Source: an uncultured Solobacterium sp.
GTDB lineage: Bacteria; Bacillota_I; Bacilli_A; Erysipelotrichales; Erysipelotrichaceae
Direction of reading: 5' to 3'
Assembly (NCBI GenBank): GCA_946415785.1
Contig: CAMKTV010000002.1
Location: 16,093 to 80,092 of the forward strand
DNA length: 64,000 nt
The position numbers and the translations under genes were made by a program. Shown here one piece after another: positions 55,170-63,975 of the stretch; the stretch's first letter is position 1; every line of letters starts with the position of its first letter. The notes beneath the pieces are model-generated. The model did no database searches and was not told the DNA's origin. It saw only the letters and a list, made by a program, of their open reading frames with translations.

Positions 55170-55469
55170 TTATTTATCAGCTAAGATATCGATCTTATAT
55201 CCTTCTTTCAACTTAATATATGCTTTCTTGCATCTATTAGTTGTGTAATGGAATTGGCCATAACGACCCATTCTCTTTTCTTTTGTTGCGCAATTCACAA
55301 CATTGATTGACTCAACTTTCACATCATAGATTTCTTCAATCGCTTGTTTGATATGAATTTTATTGGCGCCTTTTTTAACTTCAAATACTACAGTGTTATT
55401 GTTGCTTTGAACATTCATAGTCTTTTCAGTTACTAGAGGACGAATGATGACTTCTCTTGCGTTACTCAT
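55170..55469 (-). CDS. rplW: 50S ribosomal protein L23
   Basis: 99 residues. REVIIRPLVTEKTMNVQSNN, FEVKKGANKIHIKQAIEEIY and the conserved RMGRYGQFHYTTNRCKKAYI. Docking site for trigger factor and SRP at the exit tunnel. Its start overlaps the rplD stop by 8 bases. Confidence 0.98.
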   Translation of the reverse strand: MSNAREVIIRPLVTEKTMNVQSNNNTVVFEVKKGANKIHIKQAIEEIYDVKVESINVVNCATKEKRMGRYGQFHYTTNRCKKAYIKLKEGYKIDILADK

Positions 55470-56103
55470 CAGCTAATACCTCCCCAATCTTTAAAGCTGC
55501 TGCTTTAGTAAGGAATAATTTGTTGGCATTAACTAAATCAAATATATTTAAGCCTTCAACTGTTACCATTTCTACGCCTTCAATGTTTCTGCCTGATAGA
55601 TATGCATTTTCATATTCTTCAGTTACATCGACAACGAATAATGCTTTAACTCTTCCTTCTTTATAGAAAGCATCTAATACTTTCTTAAACTGCGCAGTCT
55701 TAATGTTTTCGAATTTAATACTGTCTAAGACGAATAATTTTTCTTCTTGAACTTTTTGACTTAAGCCACTTCTTAGAGCTAATCTTCTAACCTTACGATT
55801 TAATTTGAAGGTATGAGATCTAGGAGTAGGACCAAAGGCAATACCGCCACCTCTATATTGAACGGCTCTGATAGAACCTTGTCTTGCTCTACCTGTACCT
55901 TTTTGTCTGAATGGTTTCTTACCACCACCAGATACTTCACTTCTAGTTTTAACTTTATGAGTACCTTGTCTTAAAGAAGATTGTTGTCTTAATAAAGCAT
56001 CAAATATTGCTTGTTCATTAATCTTTGAGCCATAAACGCTATCAGCTAATTCGATATCGCCAACTTTATTAGCACTTAAATCATATACATCAAACTTTGC
56101 CAT
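55462..56103 (-). CDS. rplD: 50S ribosomal protein L4
   Basis: 213 residues. GTHKVKTRSEVSGGGKKPFR, QKGTGRARQGSIRAVQYRGG (extended tunnel loop) and GPTPRSHTFKLNRKVRRLAL are L4 hallmarks. In E. coli L4 also represses the S10 operon by binding its leader; the structured leader at 57120-57243 makes this worth considering here. Confidence 0.98.
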   Translation of the reverse strand: MAKFDVYDLSANKVGDIELADSVYGSKINEQAIFDALLRQQSSLRQGTHKVKTRSEVSGGGKKPFRQKGTGRARQGSIRAVQYRGGGIAFGPTPRSHTFKLNRKVRRLALRSGLSQKVQEEKLFVLDSIKFENIKTAQFKKVLDAFYKEGRVKALFVVDVTEEYENAYLSGRNIEGVEMVTVEGLNIFDLVNANKLFLTKAAALKIGEVLADE

Positions 56104-56106
56104 CGA

Positions 56107-56781
56107 TTATGCCTCCTTTACTAATAGAACTTTTGGTTCTACATGTTTGTTTTTCTTTACAGTGGTCTTAACAGTTACATAACCTCTCTTTGGACCTGGA
56201 ACATTGCCTTTAATCAACATATAGTTCTTTTCTGCGTCAACTTTAATTACTTCTAAGTTTTGATTAGTTGTAACTAATGTTCCATCGTGTCCAGGCATTG
56301 GCGTATTCTTTTCAATACGTCCGTTATTTCTACCTGTTGTTGCTAGAGAACCTACAGATCTGTGCACTGGACCAGCACCGTGAGTTTCATTAATTAAGTG
56401 ATGATTGTATCTCTTAATTACGCCTGTGTAGCCTTTACCTTTTGATATGCCTGTAACATCTACGATGTCACCAGCGGAAAAGATATCAACTTTAACTTCT
56501 TGTCCAACTTCTAGATTCATTAATTCGTCAGCTTTAACTTCTTTAATGAATTGTTTTGGACTTTGGCCAGCTTTCTTTGCGTGGCCGATTTCTGCTTTGT
56601 TTGCACGGCTTTCTTTCTTGTCTTCGTAACCAAGTTGTAATGCATCATAACCATCATTTTCTACAGTTTTCTTTTGTAGAATTACATTTGGTAAACATTC
56701 AACTACGGTAACAGGAATTAAGTTTCCTTCTTCTGTGAAGACTTGAGTCATGCCAAGCTTTCTTCCAAGAATTCCTTTCAT
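56107..56781 (-). CDS. rplC: 50S ribosomal protein L3
   Basis: 224 residues. MKGILGRKLGMTQVFTEEGN, GISKGKGYTGVIKRYNHH and the MPGHDGTLVTTNQNLEVIKV region. An early 50S assembly protein. The family's usual GR[MK]PGHMG loop reads NTPMPGHDG here. Confidence 0.97.
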   Translation of the reverse strand: MKGILGRKLGMTQVFTEEGNLIPVTVVECLPNVILQKKTVENDGYDALQLGYEDKKESRANKAEIGHAKKAGQSPKQFIKEVKADELMNLEVGQEVKVDIFSAGDIVDVTGISKGKGYTGVIKRYNHHLINETHGAGPVHRSVGSLATTGRNNGRIEKNTPMPGHDGTLVTTNQNLEVIKVDAEKNYMLIKGNVPGPKRGYVTVKTTVKKNKHVEPKVLLVKEA

Positions 56782-56798
56782 GATGTCACCTTTCTAAC

Positions 56799-57110
56799 TT
56801 ATAATTTAATTTCGATTTCAACGCCACTTGGTAGATCAAGACGACTTAAGGCATCAATTGTCTTGGCACTTGGGCCGATGATTTCGATTAATCTCTTGTG
56901 TGTTCTGATTTCGAATTGTTCACGAGAATCCTTATATTTATGAACAGCACGTAGGATTGTTACCACTTGTTTTTCAGTTGGTAGTGGAATAGGGCCAACG
57001 ATCTTTTTTACTCCACCGTCTTCAGCAGCCTTAACAATCTTTTCAGTTGCTAAGTCTAATGAGCGGTGTTCGTAAGCTTTCAATTTGATTCTTACGTTGT
57101 TTTTAGCCAT
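56799..57110 (-). CDS. rpsJ: 30S ribosomal protein S10
   Basis: 103 residues. [40 protein letters not shown] and the [20 protein letters not shown] stretch. S10 also partners NusB in antitermination. First gene of the cluster, 133 bases after the predicted transcription start. Confidence 0.98.
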   Translation of the reverse strand: MAKNNVRIKLKAYEHRSLDLATEKIVKAAEDGGVKKIVGPIPLPTEKQVVTILRAVHKYKDSREQFEIRTHKRLIEIIGPSAKTIDALSRLDLPSGVEIEIKL

Positions 57111-57119
57111 GAATTTTTC

Positions 57120-57243
57120 CTCCTATAATTCATTAACCAAGTGCTCAAAGTGCCTTGGTAACTCACTCCATGTGAGTTCCCTGGTTATCACACAGTGACA
57201 CAGTTCCCAGTGTGCCAGCAATCTCCCATATCTTCGCGAGCGC
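57120..57243 (-). promoter_or_regulatory. Structured 5' leader of the S10 supercluster
   Basis: On the minus strand three stem-loops follow one another: CTGG...CCAG enclosing a GTG/CAC-rich inner stem; AACTCAC-atg-GAGTGAGTT; and ACCAAG...CTTGGT. The first two share the opening GGGAACT and the closing AACC/TTACC, as if one motif were repeated. It lies between the promoter and the rpsJ ribosome binding site, the place of autogenous ribosomal-protein control. I cannot match it to a known leader family. Confidence 0.6.
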
Positions 57244-57249
57244 TCGTAT

Positions 57250-57278
57250 ATAATACACTTTTTTAATGATTATTGCAA
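57250..57278 (-). promoter_or_regulatory. Promoter of the S10-spc-alpha supercluster
   Basis: On the minus strand TTGCAA (57278-57273), a 17-base spacer, and TATTAT (57255-57250) form a good housekeeping promoter, with GTG before the -10. Transcription should start near 57243. Confidence 0.7.
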
Positions 57279-57513
57279 TAATTTATTACAAAAAAGATGC
57301 TATTTATCGATATTTCATTAAATATTATCGTTACACTCTCATCTGTGTGCCATTTAAATAAGCATTTTTTTCTATGATTTTCGTCTAAAATGATTATTTC
57401 TGCCTGAATTTAATAATTCTATTTCCTAGGCTATATTTTCTTTAAAGTCCTTTATTTAAGCACTTTTGTGGCAATAATAAAATTAAATGTTATCATTTTA
57501 AGGGGGATTAATT
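57279..57513. other. AT-rich divergent intergenic region upstream of tldD
   Basis: This stretch separates the ribosomal promoter from tldD. Apart from the AAGGGGG ribosome binding site of tldD near 57501 I see no gene, strong hairpin or clear promoter; a weak TTGTGG box near 57465 may belong to a tldD promoter. Confidence 0.5.
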
Positions 57514-58893
57514 ATGTTAAATAAATATTTAAAATCATCTATCCCAGCAGCTAAGAATCTAGTAAAAGAATTAAGAAAGAATTATGATTATGTCTCAATT
57601 CTTGGATCTGAGGTCTTAACTAAAAGGATATTAGTAGGAACAGCTAATACTTCTCTTGATGAAGTAGAAACAGAATGTGGCTTTGTAATCAAAGTCTATA
57701 AAAATGGCCGCTATAGCGAATATTCGTGTGATGACATCAAAAATCTAAAACCGAGTGATGTAAAGAAAGCCTTAACTTTGAAAAATCCTTTTACAAGCGA
57801 GTTTAAGGTAAAGATGCTAGAAGAAAAGGAACATGTTGAAGACTTTTTAAGAGAAGACAAAGACTCTTTAAGTAATGGGGAAATTATTAAAAGACTAACT
57901 GCAATCAAAGATGATATGCACAAAAATGAGAAAGTCATCAATGTTAATACCGTCTATATTAAAAGACAGATATCAAAAATCTTTGTTTCAGAAAAGAAAT
58001 GCCTAACGCAAAAATATGACTGGATTAACGCAATGTTAATGGTAGTCACAAGAGATAAAGACAATATTAAATCTAATTATCATGCGGAAGGTGAAGCATC
58101 TTCTTTAAAAGCCTTAAATGGTCTAAAGAAAGCCAGCCCAGAAGTATTAGATATCGCTGTAAGATTATTGGATGCTAAACCTATTAAACCAGGCAAATAT
58201 ACAATTATCACTGATCCATCAATTTCTGGACTAATTGCCCATGAAGCATTTGGTCATGGTGTTGAAATGGATATGTTTGTAAAAAATAGAGCGAAAGCTA
58301 AGAATTATGTCGGCAAATATGTAGCCAGCCCTCTTATTGATATGTATGATGGTGCTGCTGGAGTTTTATCTGCTGCATCGTATTTCTTTGACGATGATGG
58401 CGTTGAAGCACACAAAACTCAAATCATCAAAAAAGGTATCTTACAGACTGGTATCTCTGATAGCTTAAGTGCTTTAACACTTGGAACGGTTCCAACAGGA
58501 AATGGCAGAAGAGAATCTTATAAACGTAAAGTCTATACAAGAATGACTAATACCTATTTTGGTAAAGGCAAAGATAAATTAGAAGATATGATCAAGTCAG
58601 TAAAACACGGATATTTCTTATTCCAGACAAATAATGGCATGGAAGATCCAAAGAACTGGCAGATTCAATGTACTGCATCTTATGGCCTAGAAATCAAAGA
58701 TGGAAAATTAACTGGCAAGATTGTAACACCAGTTGTCATCTCTGGTTATGTAGTTGATTTACTGTCTTCTATTTCCATGGTATCGGATAAAGTTAAAGTA
58801 ATAGGTTCAGGTATGTGTGGTAAGGGACACAAAGAATGGGTTTATGTATCTGATGGTGGTCCATATTTAAAAGCGGAGGCTAAGTTAGGATAA
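57514..58893 (+). CDS. tldD: TldD-family metalloprotease
   Basis: A 459-residue protein with the TldD active-site motif H243-E-A-F-G-H248 (HExxxH) in LIAHEAFGHGVEMD. In E. coli TldD and TldE (PmbA) form a heterodimeric protease that degrades unfolded peptides and matures microcin B17 and the antitoxin CcdA. It starts after AAGGGGG and its stop region touches the start of the second subunit. Cytoplasmic. No peptide-antibiotic precursor is next to it, so a housekeeping peptidase role is likely. Confidence 0.93.
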   Translation: MLNKYLKSSIPAAKNLVKELRKNYDYVSILGSEVLTKRILVGTANTSLDEVETECGFVIKVYKNGRYSEYSCDDIKNLKPSDVKKALTLKNPFTSEFKVKMLEEKEHVEDFLREDKDSLSNGEIIKRLTAIKDDMHKNEKVINVNTVYIKRQISKIFVSEKKCLTQKYDWINAMLMVVTRDKDNIKSNYHAEGEASSLKALNGLKKASPEVLDIAVRLLDAKPIKPGKYTIITDPSISGLIAHEAFGHGVEMDMFVKNRAKAKNYVGKYVASPLIDMYDGAAGVLSAASYFFDDDGVEAHKTQIIKKGILQTGISDSLSALTLGTVPTGNGRRESYKRKVYTRMTNTYFGKGKDKLEDMIKSVKHGYFLFQTNNGMEDPKNWQIQCTASYGLEIKDGKLTGKIVTPVVISGYVVDLLSSISMVSDKVKVIGSGMCGKGHKEWVYVSDGGPYLKAEAKLG

Positions 58894-60155
58894 TGAAAAT
58901 TCAAGATATTATTAAATGTTTAAAAAACAATAAAGCTATTTCTGATTATCAATTAATAAGCACAGAAAAAGATTCACGTGAATTATTCTATGTCTTAGAT
59001 CATTTAGAAATTAACAGAGCTGTAAAAGTTGTATCAAATGTCATTACTATCTATGTTTCTAACGCATCTTTTACTGGCTCTTCTGTTGTTACAATCAGCA
59101 GTGGTGATGATGAAAAATCATTAAACAAGAAAATCAAAGAAGCAGTCAAGAAAGCAAAAGAAGCAAAGAATCCTTATTATCCTTTACCTGATAAACAGGA
59201 AAGTATTATTGAAAAAGATGATAAGAAATATGATTTGAATGATGTTGCTCTCAAGGTTGCCAAAGCTGTCTATAAAGCTAATAAATATGAAAGTGGCTGG
59301 CTTAATTCAACAGAAATATTTGTATCAAATGTTAAGAGCAGATTCTTTGATTCAAAAGGTACAAAACATATAACTAATGGTTTTGAAATTGCAGTTGAAG
59401 TTATTCCAACATGGTCAAACAATGGCGAAGAAGTTGAATTATATAAATACTATGAAACATCAAGTATTAATTATGATGAAATAACTAAAGAGATTGATGA
59501 ATTATTATTGAACGCAAAAGAAAGATCTGTTGCGAAGACTTTAAAAGATGTTAAGCTTCCAAAAGATATTAAAGTGTTAGTTAAAAACGATATGTTACAA
59601 GATATTGTAGGAAACACTGTTAATGACATCAATTATCGCAGTCTTTATTTCAAAGAGAATCATTACAATAAAGGTGATGTTGTACTATCACAAGGTGTTT
59701 CTTTAACACTTAAACCTGTTGTTAAGGGATGCTCAAAATCAATGAAAGTTGATAATAATGGTATCGTCTTAAAAGCCGCTAAATTAATTAAAGATGGTAA
59801 AGTAGCTAAATTATGGGGTGATAATCGATTCGCTTATTATCTAAATAAAGAAGCTACTGGTAATATTCCTGTTATTGAATTAGATGGCCCAAGATATGAT
59901 TATTCAAAAGAGAAACATTTATTAATTGAAAATTTCTCTGCTCCACAACTTGAAGAAACAAATGGATATTGGGGTGGTGAAGTAAGATTGGCTAAATATT
60001 TTGATGGTAAGAAATATATACCATTAACTGGTTTCTCTATTTCTGGTAATATCTATGAAGATTTAAAATCAGTTAATCTTTCTAAAGAAGATGCCACATT
60101 ACCAGATTATAAAGGACCTAAATATTTAATCTTTACTGGCATTCAAATACATTAA
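58893..60155 (+). CDS. pmbA: TldE/PmbA-family metalloprotease partner subunit
   Basis: A 420-residue TldE/PmbA homologue, lacking HExxxH as expected for the structural partner. Family features: the N-terminal domain with VTIYVSNASFTGSSVVTISS, a central ARS-like NDINYRSLYFKENHYNKGDV segment and the C-terminal NGYWGGEVRLAKYFDGKKYI, then TGFSISGNIYE. It overlaps tldD by one base, so the two subunits are made together. Confidence 0.9.
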   Translation: MKIQDIIKCLKNNKAISDYQLISTEKDSRELFYVLDHLEINRAVKVVSNVITIYVSNASFTGSSVVTISSGDDEKSLNKKIKEAVKKAKEAKNPYYPLPDKQESIIEKDDKKYDLNDVALKVAKAVYKANKYESGWLNSTEIFVSNVKSRFFDSKGTKHITNGFEIAVEVIPTWSNNGEEVELYKYYETSSINYDEITKEIDELLLNAKERSVAKTLKDVKLPKDIKVLVKNDMLQDIVGNTVNDINYRSLYFKENHYNKGDVVLSQGVSLTLKPVVKGCSKSMKVDNNGIVLKAAKLIKDGKVAKLWGDNRFAYYLNKEATGNIPVIELDGPRYDYSKEKHLLIENFSAPQLEETNGYWGGEVRLAKYFDGKKYIPLTGFSISGNIYEDLKSVNLSKEDATLPDYKGPKYLIFTGIQIH

Positions 60156-60200
60156 TACAATTTGATAAAATATTAACATTAAAGCTTAGTAGGCACTAAT

Positions 60201-60608
60201 ATGAAAAAAGAAGTTAAATGTTACCGTTGTGGTAAAGTATATGATTTAAGTAGAAAAAACATTCAGGAGACAATTTCTTGTAGTCATTGTCATCAACAAA
60301 TGCATATTGATACAAAGACTGAGAGAAGATGCCGAATAATGCGCTATCTTTTAATTGCTTTCATATCTTTGGCTGTAGTTTATGGTTCGAATGTGCTCAC
60401 AAACAATAGTCTATTAGTGATGTTTACAGCATTTATCTTAGCAATTCTTATTGGTACTTATTCTGAAAGATTATGTCTGTTAATTGTGAATCTGATATTT
60501 GGCTTAAACTATGTCGAATATCATGAAATTCAAAAATCAAAAAAAGAATTACGAAAAGAAAGACTACAAAAAAATAAGAAAAAAGGATTATTCAACAAAA
60601 GGGCTTAG
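60201..60608 (+). CDS. Zinc-ribbon membrane protein of unknown function
   Basis: A 135-residue protein. An N-terminal zinc ribbon (CYRCGKVYDL...ISCSHCHQQ, Cys residues in two CxxC pairs) is followed by two hydrophobic helices (about 48-65 and 68-88) and a strongly basic C-terminal tail (KKELRKERLQKNKKKGLFNK). No known family recognised. It ends inside a terminator, 45 bases after pmbA, and may be read with tldD/pmbA. Confidence 0.75.
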   Translation: MKKEVKCYRCGKVYDLSRKNIQETISCSHCHQQMHIDTKTERRCRIMRYLLIAFISLAVVYGSNVLTNNSLLVMFTAFILAILIGTYSERLCLLIVNLIFGLNYVEYHEIQKSKKELRKERLQKNKKKGLFNKRA

Positions 60609-60616
60609 CCCTTTTT
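60592..60616. terminator. Bidirectional terminator
   Basis: AACAAAAGGGC-tta-GCCCTTTTTGTT. It overlaps the last codons of the zinc-ribbon gene and faces the end of the convergent pseudogene at 60619. A/T tracts on both sides suit termination in either direction. Confidence 0.8.
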
Positions 60617-60618
60617 GT

Positions 60619-61059
60619 TTACCAGTTATCTTTCAAATCATTGATTAGATTTATTATCTTTTCATCATTAAATTGATATTGTTTTAATGCATCTAGAATT
60701 TCTTTTTTATAAGGATAATCTTTTTTATCTTTCAGACATAATAATAAGCGATATGTATGTTCATCAATTTCAAAATCAAAAGCGTCTACTAATGATTCAA
60801 AATCATTAATGATTGATTCTTCTAAATGACCATATGGATTTAAGAACTTTCCATAAGGGCCGTCATTATCTTCCAAGCTTATGATTTCTTTGATATCTTT
60901 TTCAAAAAAGATGTAATTTTAAATCTCTAAGCTTTCTTCGTTGACGCCATATTTTATCTCTCCATATTCAACTGAATAGTATTCACATATGCCATCAAAG
61001 ATTTCATCATTCTTATCAATTATTCTTATTGTTTTTTGATTATATTGATTTAAATTCAT
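60619..61059 (-). pseudogene. Small conserved-type gene with in-frame stop, unknown function
   Basis: One reading frame of 147 codons begins MNLNQYNQKTIRIIDKNDEI and ends NLINDLKDNW, but TAA at 60921-60919 interrupts it after EESLEI. The first part (RIIDKNDEIFDGICEYYSVE, then NYIFFEKDIKEIISLE directly after the stop) has the rhythm of an Lsm-like small beta domain that runs across the stop without a frameshift, so a nonsense mutation is the simplest view. The second half could still be made from TTG at 60876 as an 85-residue peptide. It lies 12 bases after the MATE gene. Confidence 0.65.
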
Positions 61060-61071
61060 AATAATTCCTCT

Positions 61072-62460
61072 TTATCTATCGGTAAGATTAACAAGCCATG
61101 TTTCTTTTTTCAGCCAAAAATATGAGCCGATGACTTTGCCAATATCAATAAATCTTGCAATCATATAAATGCCAACTGGCCCAACATCAGTTCCTTTAGC
61201 CAAATAGAAAACTAATGGAATTGTCATAAAGATATTAACCATGCCATCCAAGACAAAAGACATATATGTATCTCCACCAGATCTGGCTACAGCCAATTGA
61301 ACATTAAAGATTATCCAAACTGGCATAAATAATGCCATATAGAATACCATTCTCTTACAGATTTCCTGAGCACTAAGACTTAAATTTGCGTAAATGATTG
61401 GTACAAGCAAAGTTGTTAAGATAGCTAATGCTGTTACAAATATAGAGAAAATAAATGAACCACTAGATATCCATCTTCTTTTTTCTCTTGCTTCTTGAAG
61501 TTTGCCCTCACCTAATAATTTTCCTAATATTACTCCTGTTGCGACATTAACTCCACCTAAAGAAGTAAAATACAAATTCGCAATTGTAAAACTTGCAGCC
61601 ATGCCTGATACGACATCAGCACCACCCTTGCCATTGTATAAAGCAACAGTCACTGTTTCTGCAAATGCCCAGATTGCTTCTGAAAATATTGTTCTTGTGC
61701 TACGTTTAAAAATATCTACGAATAATTTTCGATCTATATAGAATACTTCTTTTAATTTTATCTTGATGATGTTGTCGCTCTTTTTAAAGATATAAATGAA
61801 GATAAAAACTTCACACAATCGAGAAATAAATGTTGCTAAAGCAGCACCGACAACTTCTAATCTAGGAAGACCTAAATTACCATATATGAAACCGTAATTT
61901 AAAATCATATTTATAATTGCTGCCGCAAACGATGCATACAATGGCTGTTTAACATGTCCCAGTTCTCTTAATGATGATGAACATATATAACAAATAATCA
62001 TTGGTAGTCCCGCAAAGGCAATCATATGCATATACTTGACGCCTTCTTCAATGATTGCTTCTTTTTGATTATTACCAATAAGCATGATGCTTAATGTCTG
62101 TCTTGGGAAAACTAAACAAATCAATAAATAGATAACAAGCAATCCTAAAGAAACAATAGTCTTAAATGATATTGCCTGTTTAATTCCCTTTTCATCTTTG
62201 GCACCATTAAATTGAGTAACAAATATACCACCTGACATGCATACAGCATTTAACAAAACAATGAATACGAAAATAATCTGGCCAGCAACGCTAGTTCCTG
62301 ACATCTTAATATCACCTAATCCCGCAACCATAAAGTTATCTATTAGATTAACCAGATTCTCTATTAATTGTTGTCCCATAACTGGTAGCACCAACAATAG
62401 TGCGTAGATATAGAATTTTTTATCACCAAATAATTTTCTTGTTTGTGTCATACACTTCAT
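61072..62460 (-). CDS. MATE-family multidrug exporter
   Basis: A 462-residue inner-membrane protein with 12 hydrophobic segments in two homologous halves of the MATE fold (GQQLIENLVNLIDNFMVAGL near the start; RTIFSEAIWAFAETVTVALY at the start of the second half). Such exporters swap Na+ or H+ for cationic drugs or metabolites. Substrate cannot be predicted. Starts 48 bases from the divergent hydrolase gene. Confidence 0.92.
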   Translation of the reverse strand: MKCMTQTRKLFGDKKFYIYALLLVLPVMGQQLIENLVNLIDNFMVAGLGDIKMSGTSVAGQIIFVFIVLLNAVCMSGGIFVTQFNGAKDEKGIKQAISFKTIVSLGLLVIYLLICLVFPRQTLSIMLIGNNQKEAIIEEGVKYMHMIAFAGLPMIICYICSSSLRELGHVKQPLYASFAAAIINMILNYGFIYGNLGLPRLEVVGAALATFISRLCEVFIFIYIFKKSDNIIKIKLKEVFYIDRKLFVDIFKRSTRTIFSEAIWAFAETVTVALYNGKGGADVVSGMAASFTIANLYFTSLGGVNVATGVILGKLLGEGKLQEAREKRRWISSGSFIFSIFVTALAILTTLLVPIIYANLSLSAQEICKRMVFYMALFMPVWIIFNVQLAVARSGGDTYMSFVLDGMVNIFMTIPLVFYLAKGTDVGPVGIYMIARFIDIGKVIGSYFWLKKETWLVNLTDR

Positions 62461-62520
62461 TCTACAACAAAATAAAATTATGGACTATTATTACATGTTA
62501 AAATCAAAGTGGAGAAAGAT

Positions 62521-63321
62521 ATGAAAAAAGCATTAAATGGAAGATTAAATCTCAGCACTGGTGATATGGATTATGTGCGTTTTGGAAGTGGTAAAACAAT
62601 TCTAGTTATGTTGCCAGGTCTTGGAGATGGTATAAAAACAGTTAAAGGCTTGGCATTATTTTTTGCAGCAATGTATCGTTCAATCAGAAAAGATTTCACG
62701 ACCTACATCTTTTCAAGAAGAAACAATATTGAATATGGTACTACCCATAAAGATTATTCAGATGACTTAAATGAAGCTTTTGAACAATTAAATATTAAAG
62801 ATGCTTATCTAATGGGTGTTTCTCAAGGTGGTATGATAGCTCAAAGATTTGCCTTAGATCATAAAGACAAATTAAAAGGACTAATTCTTGTAGTAACAAG
62901 TTGTCGCATGAATGAAACAATTAATTCAACTATTGGCTCTTGGATAAAGATGGCAAAAGATGATGATTATCAAGGTATTATGTTAGACCTTGCGAGATTA
63001 TCTTATAGTGAAAATGTCACTAAGAAACAAATTAAATTAGTTAAACATTTAGGTAATATTGGCAAGCCAAAATCATTTGATCGATTTATTATTCAAGCTG
63101 AAGCTATCTTTAAACATGATACTTATGATGAATTAAAATATATCAAATGTCCTACGTTGATATTAGGTGGCAAAGAAGACAAGATTGTAACGCCTGATGC
63201 ATCAATTGAAATAGCTAATCTAATCCCTAACAATAAATTGATTATGTATGACGGTTTAGGTCATGGTCTATATGAGGAAACTCCTGATTTTATAAAACAA
63301 TTAAAAAATTTTTGTAAATGA
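62521..63321 (+). CDS. Alpha/beta hydrolase
   Basis: A 266-residue alpha/beta-hydrolase fold protein. The nucleophile elbow is MGVSQGGMIAQ (Ser), the acid Asp lies in LGGKEDKIVTPD and the base His in YDGLGHGLYEE; LVMLPGLGDG carries the oxyanion region. No signal peptide. I start at the ATG at 62521, eight or so bases after GGAG; a GTG 12 bases upstream is possible but overlaps the ribosome binding site. Esterase, lipase or other hydrolase; substrate unknown. Confidence 0.9.
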   Translation: MKKALNGRLNLSTGDMDYVRFGSGKTILVMLPGLGDGIKTVKGLALFFAAMYRSIRKDFTTYIFSRRNNIEYGTTHKDYSDDLNEAFEQLNIKDAYLMGVSQGGMIAQRFALDHKDKLKGLILVVTSCRMNETINSTIGSWIKMAKDDDYQGIMLDLARLSYSENVTKKQIKLVKHLGNIGKPKSFDRFIIQAEAIFKHDTYDELKYIKCPTLILGGKEDKIVTPDASIEIANLIPNNKLIMYDGLGHGLYEETPDFIKQLKNFCK

Positions 63322-63394
63322 TATCTCAATTTTTATAGCAGGTTTCTAAAAGCTATAAAGGTTATTACAAAAAAACATTTAAATCTTTTATTCG

Positions 63395-63520
63395 TTAATC
63401 GTTTATTATAACCATTGAATCACAATATCTACATTTGATACTTTCTTCTTTATATCCAGTTATTGATGCGTCACAGTGTGGATGCTTTATAGTTTTTAAA
63501 ACATGTTGTTTTGGATTTAA
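63395..63520 (-). pseudogene. Zinc-ribbon fragment
   Basis: The minus-strand frame ends HPHCDASITGYKEESIKC-RYCDSMVIIND-stop; the CxxC and C/H pattern resembles the C-terminal zinc ribbon of many small proteins. Upstream it reads into the debris of an IS200/IS605 element, so it is probably a tail left after insertion or deletion. Weak evidence. Confidence 0.3.
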
Positions 63521-63579
63521 AAGTCCTTGTTGGTAAAGAAGGTTTAGGAAAACCGGCTGTTTGAACAGGATTGGCATTG

Positions 63580-63794
63580 AAAAATAAAAGCAAGTGAACA
63601 TGATTGGGGCATATTTAGCCTTCTATTATTTCAACCCCTTTCCAATCACAAAGAGTTTTAATAATATCTCTCATATCAGATCTTTTTTCATTAAAGAACA
63701 CTTGCCTTCGATACTTTGGTGTAAAAACTACATGATATCTACAATTCCACTTAGTATGTGCTAGAGTGTTTGTAGCACTATCCTGTTTAGACAT
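63580..63794 (-). pseudogene. IS200/IS605-family TnpA transposase remnant
   Basis: ATG at 63794 follows AGGAGG. The frame reads MSKQDSATNTLAHTKWNCRY, then HVVFTPKYRRQVFFNEK and CDWKGVEIIEG, the start of a Y1 (HUH) transposase. A TAA at 63617-63615 interrupts it, followed in frame by CPNHVHLL with the HUH motif; the rest, including the catalytic tyrosine, is gone. So it is an inactive 5' fragment. Confidence 0.85.
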
Positions 63795-63925
63795 ATAATA
63801 ATAACCTCCTATTGTCTATCGTGTATTAGTTGCCAGGCTTAATAACACTCTAGCACATTTAGGAGCCTTTTTATACTCACCGCTAAAGCTCTTTAGAGCC
63901 TTACGACTATCGTAGGGTTTTCTTA
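63795..63925. mobile_element. Left-end region of the IS200/IS605 remnant
   Basis: Upstream of the tnpA fragment are CTAAAGCTCTTTAG (a short palindrome near 63883-63896) and CCTTACGA-cta-TCGTAGGG (63898-63917), subterminal hairpins like those that HUH transposases recognise. The exact element end cannot be set. Confidence 0.5.
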
Positions 63926-63945
63926 TACAAAAAAACTACCTCCTT

Positions 63946-63975
63946 TGAACTGAGTCCCAAAATTTAGACAGTTCT
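63946..63975. repeat. IS-end-like inverted repeat
   Basis: TGAACTG...CAGTTC flanks AGTCCCAAAATTTAGA. This resembles termini of IS3-type elements and the hairpin at 9794-9823. The window stops before any transposase can be seen. Confidence 0.4.

Noticed and set aside
43058-57110. Many plus-strand open frames opposite ribosomal genes
   Set aside because: They mirror strongly conserved genes, have no ribosome binding sites, and show no recognisable domains.
63322-63394. TATAGC...GCTATA inverted repeat as a terminator of the hydrolase gene
   Set aside because: Only a 6-bp stem with a long loop and no T-tract on the plus strand.
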